Assembly: GCA_973895155.1 (NCBI GenBank) | Contig: OZ316895.1 | Span: 23,064,001 to 23,128,000 of the forward strand | DNA length: 64,000 nucleotides | Reading direction: 5' to 3' | Source of the DNA: Marsupella aquatica | Lineage: Eukaryota; Marchantiophyta | Shown here: in pieces, positions 58,431-64,000 of the stretch | How the letters are laid out: every line of letters starts with the position of its first letter | Position numbering within the stretch: position 1 is the first letter of the stretch | Notes under the pieces: model-generated | Databases searched by the model: none | Seen by the model: the letters and a program-made list of their open reading frames with translations, nothing else | What the model was told of the DNA's origin: nothing | Translations under genes and position numbers: made by a program

Positions 58431-60162
58431 CGCCACTGTTGATGAAACACTTAATAATGCGGCAAACCACTCGTTCTCCCGTTCTGATCTTGAAACACCA
58501 CTATCACGAGAGTAAACAGTAGATTTTACGTCATGAAGCGCGCTTCGCTGCGGTAACCAGCTTCGAACAAGCCACAAAGGTCGAAACCCTCCAAGTCCGG
58601 AATTTCCAGCGCCGAATTGCCCTCAGAAGCAGCAGCGATGAGACCGCTATTATAGTGAGCCTTAAATATATAATTCCTCTCCATACGACTCAAACTTCTG
58701 CAATGGCAACATTTTCAATTCCTGTTGAGGACACTCTCAAAAGAGCAATTTCCTTTAACAGTGTCATAGATCAACATGGACCCCTACCATGATGTGTTTC
58801 AATATAAGGCATCCACTTACTGTGCTTAAATATGTAGAAGATCCGAAACACAGATGAGGATCACTGGACTAATACCATGGCAGTAGGGTCGATGACTTCG
58901 TTAAGACATGGATTGGATAAGAAAAACGATACTGCAACCTACAACGCTGACGTGAAACTATGGCAATACAATCACCGAGACACGCCATCAAGAAAAGGTG
59001 ATTCAGCGCGCCCTAAACACCTTCCGACATTTACAATTGACAGAGAGTTGACAAAGACGGAAAACCAGTGCTTGCATGCAACGATTGCCCTCTTGCACAG
59101 GAAGACAGGACGGGCGGAACACAACCTTCTCCGAATGAACATTACTCAAGAACACCCCCCCGCCCCCCCCAAAAAAGAACTCCGCAAAGTCACCAACGAC
59201 CTATGAATTGATTGAATGGCTCGTACGAAGGGAACACGACTAAGAACCCGGCGGATTTATCCAGCACGCACAAAAGAATTTGAGAAAATCCAGTTCGGAA
59301 GTCGCAATGGGCAAATCGGCCGAGCAAAAGAAGAAGAGCAGAGAAGAGACGAGAAGCTAAGCGAAACGAAACGAAACGAAACGAACCAGCCAGGCGGCAC
59401 TCACCTCTCTTGCAGCCAGCAATGAACCCGATAGCAACGACAGAGAGACGGCGCTCGAGCAAGCGAGCCGTGGGCAGGCGAAGCCAATTGAAGTCAAAGC
59501 GGAAGCGATCACTTTCTCATCAGAGCTTGGAAGAGACCACCCTTCCCAGTCAAACAAACAAAAAAAACCGAGGCACGCATCAGCTTTCCTTCCGCGAGGG
59601 CGGGGCGAGCAATGTGTGAAAATTAATAAATTATTCCGCGCCAGGATTCGTCATCATCCGCCCGGAGCTCTGATTGGCGAGAGCATCAGACACCGAAATT
59701 CGAAAGGAAAAAACGAATGCAGCGGCGGAGGCGCAAATTCGAGGAGGAAGGCGATCGGGGAGACACAAATCGGGGAGGGAGGAATGAATGCAACGAGGGC
59801 GATGGCACAAATCGCTGCGACAGAGGGGAGAGCGGAGAGCGGAGAGCGGCGCTTTGTGGCGTCGTCGAGAGGGGATGTTCGGAGAGAGAGGAAGCAAGCA
59901 GAGAACAATAATGCAGAAGAATGGAAGCGGAGGCAGAGAGGAAGAGGAGGAGCAGTTGGAGACGATGGAAGGATGGAAGGATGGATGGACGGAATCGGAC
60001 GGGAGAAAACGGAAAGTGGGAAGTCACGGAACGGAGGAAACCGAGAGGAGAACCGAGCAGCGTATTATTTTTAAGTGCCAATTTTAGCCAAATTCCACCT
60101 CCCCAAAAAACTTTCCTCACTTTTGGCTAATATTGACTACATTTTTCTGACACCATTAGCCA
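58431..60162. other. Probable promoter/leader of the CCCH gene; purine-rich block
   Basis: 58431-59215 shows no coding blocks. 59216-60080 is strongly purine-biased on the plus strand (GAGGA, GGAAG runs, a short (gaaac)n at about 59358-59382). This produces long Arg/Glu/Gly-rich frames on plus and Ser/Leu-rich frames on minus. I regard these as compositional. The minus-strand view (CT-rich) suits a leader for the CCCH gene. Confidence 0.45.
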
Positions 60163-60318
60163 CTCTTCCACCAAATCATGGGCCCCATTAGCAGAATCTA
60201 AGGGTCCTCCTTAAATCTAGGGATATTTGACGGTCAACAACTCTTCCACCAAATCATGGGCCCCATTAGCAGAATCTAAGGGTCCTCCTTAAATCTAGGG
60301 ATACTTGAGGGTCAACAT
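60163..60318. repeat. 78-bp tandem duplication
   Basis: Copies 60163-60240 and 60241-60318 begin CTCTTCCACCAAATCATGGG and end 'ggtcaaca', with two or three mismatches. Confidence 0.9.
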
Positions 60319-60459
60319 TTAATTCAGTAAAATCTGGATGAGAATATTCCTAGAATCTCCTCTTTAGAGAAGCAAACATTCCGCACCCTGGCTAAAAATA
60401 AAAAATCTTAAAAATATACACTGGAACCTAGGTATTGCATAATGCTAGTATTTTGTTTG

Positions 60460-60685
60460 TTAGCGAGGAGAGTGTTGTTAGGGAGATACTAATGGTTTTA
60501 ATTTTTTTCAACTTTTTGCTGCCTTCAGATGACTCCAGATGGCTAGCGAGGTCTTGTTAGTGGGGAGAGTGTTGTTAGGGAGGAGAATGTTGTTAGGGAG
60601 ACACTAATGGTTTTAACTTTTTTTAACTTTTTGTTGCCTTTTATATATTTTGTGTTTTTTCATGACTCTAGATGGCTGGCGAGGT
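60460..60685. repeat. Diverged tandem duplication of about 110-120 bp
   Basis: 'gagtgttgttagggaga' + '(t/c)actaatggttttaa' + 't-run' + 'gccttc/t' + 'atgactc(c/t)agatggct(a/g)gcgag' is present twice (from about 60468 and about 60560). An extra internal copy of 'gaggagaatgttgttaggga' lies in the second unit. Confidence 0.7.
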
Positions 60686-61004
60686 AGCTAGCCAAAAGAG
60701 GAGTCCCAAAAATGTATGTTATCAACCAAGTTGTTCTTAGCTAGGCAGATGGATATAGAAAAATTAGGGGTCATGTGAGGAAAATTTTTGCTTACAAGTG
60801 CGAGTATATTTCTTACTGTTTCCTCGCATGCTACAATGACTCTACGTTGGAGTCCCTCATTATTCACTTGTATTTTCTCATGAGCTATGGATTCTTTTAA
60901 GAATTTTTTCATCGTGATGTTTTGTTGGTGTAGTGTGAGATTGAGTGCTCTCATGTTCCGCATTTGCTGTCTAATCTGAGCTGATGATTTCTTACAAATA
61001 GGCC

Positions 61005-61965
61005 CAGTAACAGTGTAAGAGTACTAAAAAATTATTATCCAATTTCCTTGCAAAGGCAAAGGGACTTATCTCCTTGGGCCCAAGAATAGTGTAAGAGTAG
61101 TAAAATTTGCTTATCCAATTTCATTGCAAAGACAAGGGGATTTCTCTCCTCTGACCCAAGAATAGTGTGAGAGTACTAAAACTTTCTTATCTAATTTCAC
61201 AGCAGAGGCAAGGGAGATTACCTCCACATACTAGACTCAAGAAAATTTTAAGAGTACTAAAAATTTCTTATCCCATTCCATGGGGACGAGGACAAGAAAC
61301 AAACCAAAGAGGGAGAAAGAGGAAGCAAAAAAAGAAGAATGGTGTAAGAGTAATAACATATTTCTTATCCAGTTAGCCTGAATTACCCATCCCTTGGACA
61401 TAAGTGAAGAGTAAAAAAATAGCATTCATAAACAAAGGCCATACTATTTCCCTTTCATCTTTGCCCTTATCCCTCTTTCCTGTCCACACCTTTACTTTAA
61501 GTTATGCCATAGAGTCAAGGTCTGGAAGCTTCACTCTAGACAATGGGCCCAGGGAATAGCTTTTGATTGTCATTATGTCCTTCTAGACTAGACTTCATGA
61601 CAGAGGCAAGGGGATTTATCTCCCACATATTATACCCAAGAATAGTGTAAGAGTACTAAAAAATTCTCATTCGATTGCACTGCAGAGGCAAGAGGATTTA
61701 TCACCCTGCAGATTGGACCCAAGAACACTGCAAGAGTACTAGAATATTACTTATCCAATTTCATGGCAGAGGAAGGGGGATCTATCTGTCGCACATATTG
61801 GACTCGAGAATAGTGTAAGAGCAATACAAATTTCTTATCCCATTCCATGGCAGAGGCAAGGGGATTTCACGGCAGAGGCAAGGGGATTGATCTCCCATAT
61901 ATAAGACCCTGACTTATCCAATGTCACCCCAGCAGCAAGGGGGTTTATCTCCCACATATTAGACC
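61005..61965. repeat. Degenerate tandem array, 75-100 bp units
   Basis: About nine or ten copies of a unit built from 'cccaagaatagtgtaagagt' + 'actaaaaatttcttatccaa' + 'tttcatggcagaggcaaggg' + 'gatttatctcccacatatta'. It is interrupted by unrelated sequence at about 61380-61590. Coding frames across it are broken and low in information. Confidence 0.85.
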
Positions 61966-62792
61966 TGGATTGCTTGGTGAAAAGGGACCCTAGTCTGTTA
62001 ATTATAATCTTTATGTTTGCCAAGGATGCTATGTCACAAGCTATTAAAAACTTAGGTCTGACGACATAGCTTGTGACAATGTTTGGATGTGAGACATTGT
62101 CTTCTTACATATGATATATCACCATGGTACCCTCTTTTTATTTTATCTGAATAGACAAACAGACCAATAGAAGGAATGAACTGTTGTTCCTCAAGAGCCT
62201 TCACTAGCTTGGGAACATAATATATAGGAGAAAGAGCTTTTCAGATCACAAATTCAGTTTCTTTTGCATACACTCATTTCCACGAGTTGATGGTGACACA
62301 AGTGCCAAAAAGAAAGAAGGCATCCCGGAGGATATTGGAATTGTGCTCCCAAAGCGCTGTAGATATACAAAGGGACACAAGACGGATTTACAGTAAAATA
62401 GCCCGATATACTTTGGTGTCACCTAGTGCTAACCTATGCCAATGGCTCTGTGTGAATGAAACAAAAACACTTAATGGCATTCTTTGGTCTGGATAGAGCT
62501 AGTGCAAACCTTCCAACTAAAAGAATGTCTACCATAAATGGTGGACAGTGGTGTTTTAAGCCAATCTGGATTGTTCAATTCAGATATGACCTTCACTAGT
62601 TACATGCCCCATTGGACTTGGGAATGGCTCCAAGAGTGACGCCAAGCTCATGAGGGTTGTTGCCCCTACTTTCCTATGGATAGGATTTGACCACAGATCT
62701 CAGATGGGGCTTGCAGCTGGGCAAGCCTTCATGGAATGGGGCCCAAAGCCCTTCCAAGACTGTGTTCTCCCAAATGAAAGCCCCAGTGTATT
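61966..62792. other. Gene-free stretch
   Basis: No domain-bearing frame. A short inverted motif (gctatgtcacaagct / agcttgtgaca, about 62027-62078) is present. Confidence 0.4.
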
Positions 62793-62926
62793 GAGCCAAA
62801 CTGGTTTTTATTTGCATCTATTTCTCAAGTACCTCTTATTTACATCAACATTGCTGTCTTGAGCCAAACTGGTTGTTATTTGCACCTATTTCTCAAGTCC
62901 CTCTTATTTACATCAACATTGCATTC
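62793..62926. repeat. 68-bp tandem duplication
   Basis: Copies 62793-62860 and 62861-62926 share gagccaaactggtt(t/g)ttatt and 'ctcttatttacatcaacatt' with few mismatches. Confidence 0.85.
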
Positions 62927-64000
62927 TCATGACAATATAAGGTGTACTATATCACTCGATACCATGATAAACCCAAAAATATTTGTTGATTGTGATTCAT
63001 AATATGTATCGTGCTCTCTGTTTTTGCTAGTGATTCTAAATATGTATCTGGCTGTTTGTTTTTTATGTGCAGTTACCAGGAACGCCATTCTCATACCCCT
63101 CATAGCCCAAGCCTTCCTGCATATACCTCACCCGGGAGCTCCCTCCTCAAATTCAATTTCTCGAAATTGATCAATTTGAATATTGAACATTTTTGTCGAT
63201 AGGTGGTTCTGTCAAATTTCTCATATTCGAGCGATGGATTCCCACAGAACAAACGGAATGTGAGACACACCCTACAGAGGGAGAACAACCACGGATTTAG
63301 AATCAAGCCCTACAACACAATTCCTGGAGAGCACACTGCCAAATTGACAAGTACACAAATCGCTCACTGTTCAATGTAGATCTCAAGATCTGTACGTCTG
63401 AGGAATGAAGAGTTTGTTTCATTCCAAAATCAGTCGTTCTCATAGATCACATTCCAGACTTACCCAAGTTCAAGAAATGCATCCTAAGGATCTCCACGAC
63501 ACTTTAAGTTACCTTTCACTCTACTGGATCAATTCAACACACAAAGGCCGCCAAGACTTCTAGGCACACACTCTAACAGAACTCTCTTTGCCACCAACAT
63601 CACTTGATAATCCACCTCTAGTCGCAGAGTCAAATATTCCTTAAACTAAACTATAAGGGCACATTCATGAGAGTAAAATCCAACCGAGGCAAAACTGACC
63701 CCCAAATCCACCAGCTTGTTTGGAAAGACAATTCAATTGTTACAAAGTACTTCCACTGCTAACAAAGAGCCAGCCCCATCCCTTTACTTTCTAACTGGCT
63801 ACAGCTCCAATGAGACGCTTCAATTCCTGTTGCCATGTGCAAGTCACAATACATTACTCAGGATCTGTAATGTGCCAATCTAGTGCAGCAATTCTTGCGC
63901 CGGGTGGGCTCCTGAACGAACTGAACTCTGGATTTGGATGGGTTGGGATGTGATCGGATCCATAACAGAGCAGAACGGAACTACAATCATGACACTTCCT
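62927..64000. other. Gene-free stretch to window end
   Basis: Short frames only on both strands. I see no supported gene, RNA or repeat. Confidence 0.4.

Noticed and set aside
59616-60120. Frames of 144-152 codons on both strands
   Set aside because: Arg/Glu/Gly-rich on plus and Ser/Leu-rich on minus, caused by the strong purine bias; no domain or splice support.

Overview
The window is plant nuclear DNA, most likely from a spore-bearing land plant (a moss or liverwort, possibly a lycophyte). Several genes belong to plant-restricted families (GIL1/IRKI-type, DUF8204, a plant-type CCCH zinc finger protein). Coding exons are split by short GT-AG introns, mostly 75 to 600 bases with a few near 1 kb. 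Intergenic DNA holds Copia and MULE relics, LTR-like blocks and many minisatellites. The species assignment is inference. No bacterial operons, CRISPR arrays, rRNA genes or convincing intact tRNA genes were seen.

Layout. 1-1.1 kb: a 56-bp tandem array with a SINE-like insertion. 3.0-5.3 kb (+): a two-exon GIL1/IRKI-like gene. 7.8-8.3 kb: a frame-broken GrpB (UPF0157) relic. 8.6-17.1 kb: repeat-rich, with tandem duplications, an LTR-like block, a purine-rich minisatellite and a Copia element that has lost reverse transcriptase. 18.0-21.0 kb (+): a full-length, uninterrupted PIG-G (GPI ethanolamine phosphate transferase 2) gene. 22.0-23.05 kb: a near-complete inverted duplication. 23.6-25.4 kb: a decayed MULE transposase. 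26.3-27.1 kb (-): an unrecognised, apparently frameshifted gene.

29.8-36.8 kb (+): an 18-exon gene whose exons all join in frame to a 634-residue protein. It fuses a short-chain dehydrogenase resembling 15-hydroxyprostaglandin dehydrogenase to a zinc-less medium-chain reductase resembling ZADH2/PTGR3, and ends in the peroxisomal tripeptide SRL. 39.4-41.8 kb (-): a three-exon, 425-residue protein I do not recognise. 46.5-47.6 kb: a 55-bp repeat array carrying a duplicated promoter-proximal block. 48.4-50.5 kb (+): a five-exon DUF8204 gene. 53.3-58.4 kb (-): an eleven-exon CCCH zinc finger/RS/coiled-coil gene, convergent with the DUF8204 gene. 60-64 kb: further tandem repeats and no gene.

The genes are independent housekeeping or signalling loci and do not form a visible cluster. 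The strongest candidate for a little-described system is the fusion gene. Its two halves match two consecutive steps of animal prostaglandin inactivation (15-hydroxyl oxidation, then 13,14-double-bond reduction). They sit in one predicted peroxisomal polypeptide, in a lineage where C20 polyunsaturated fatty acids are known to occur.
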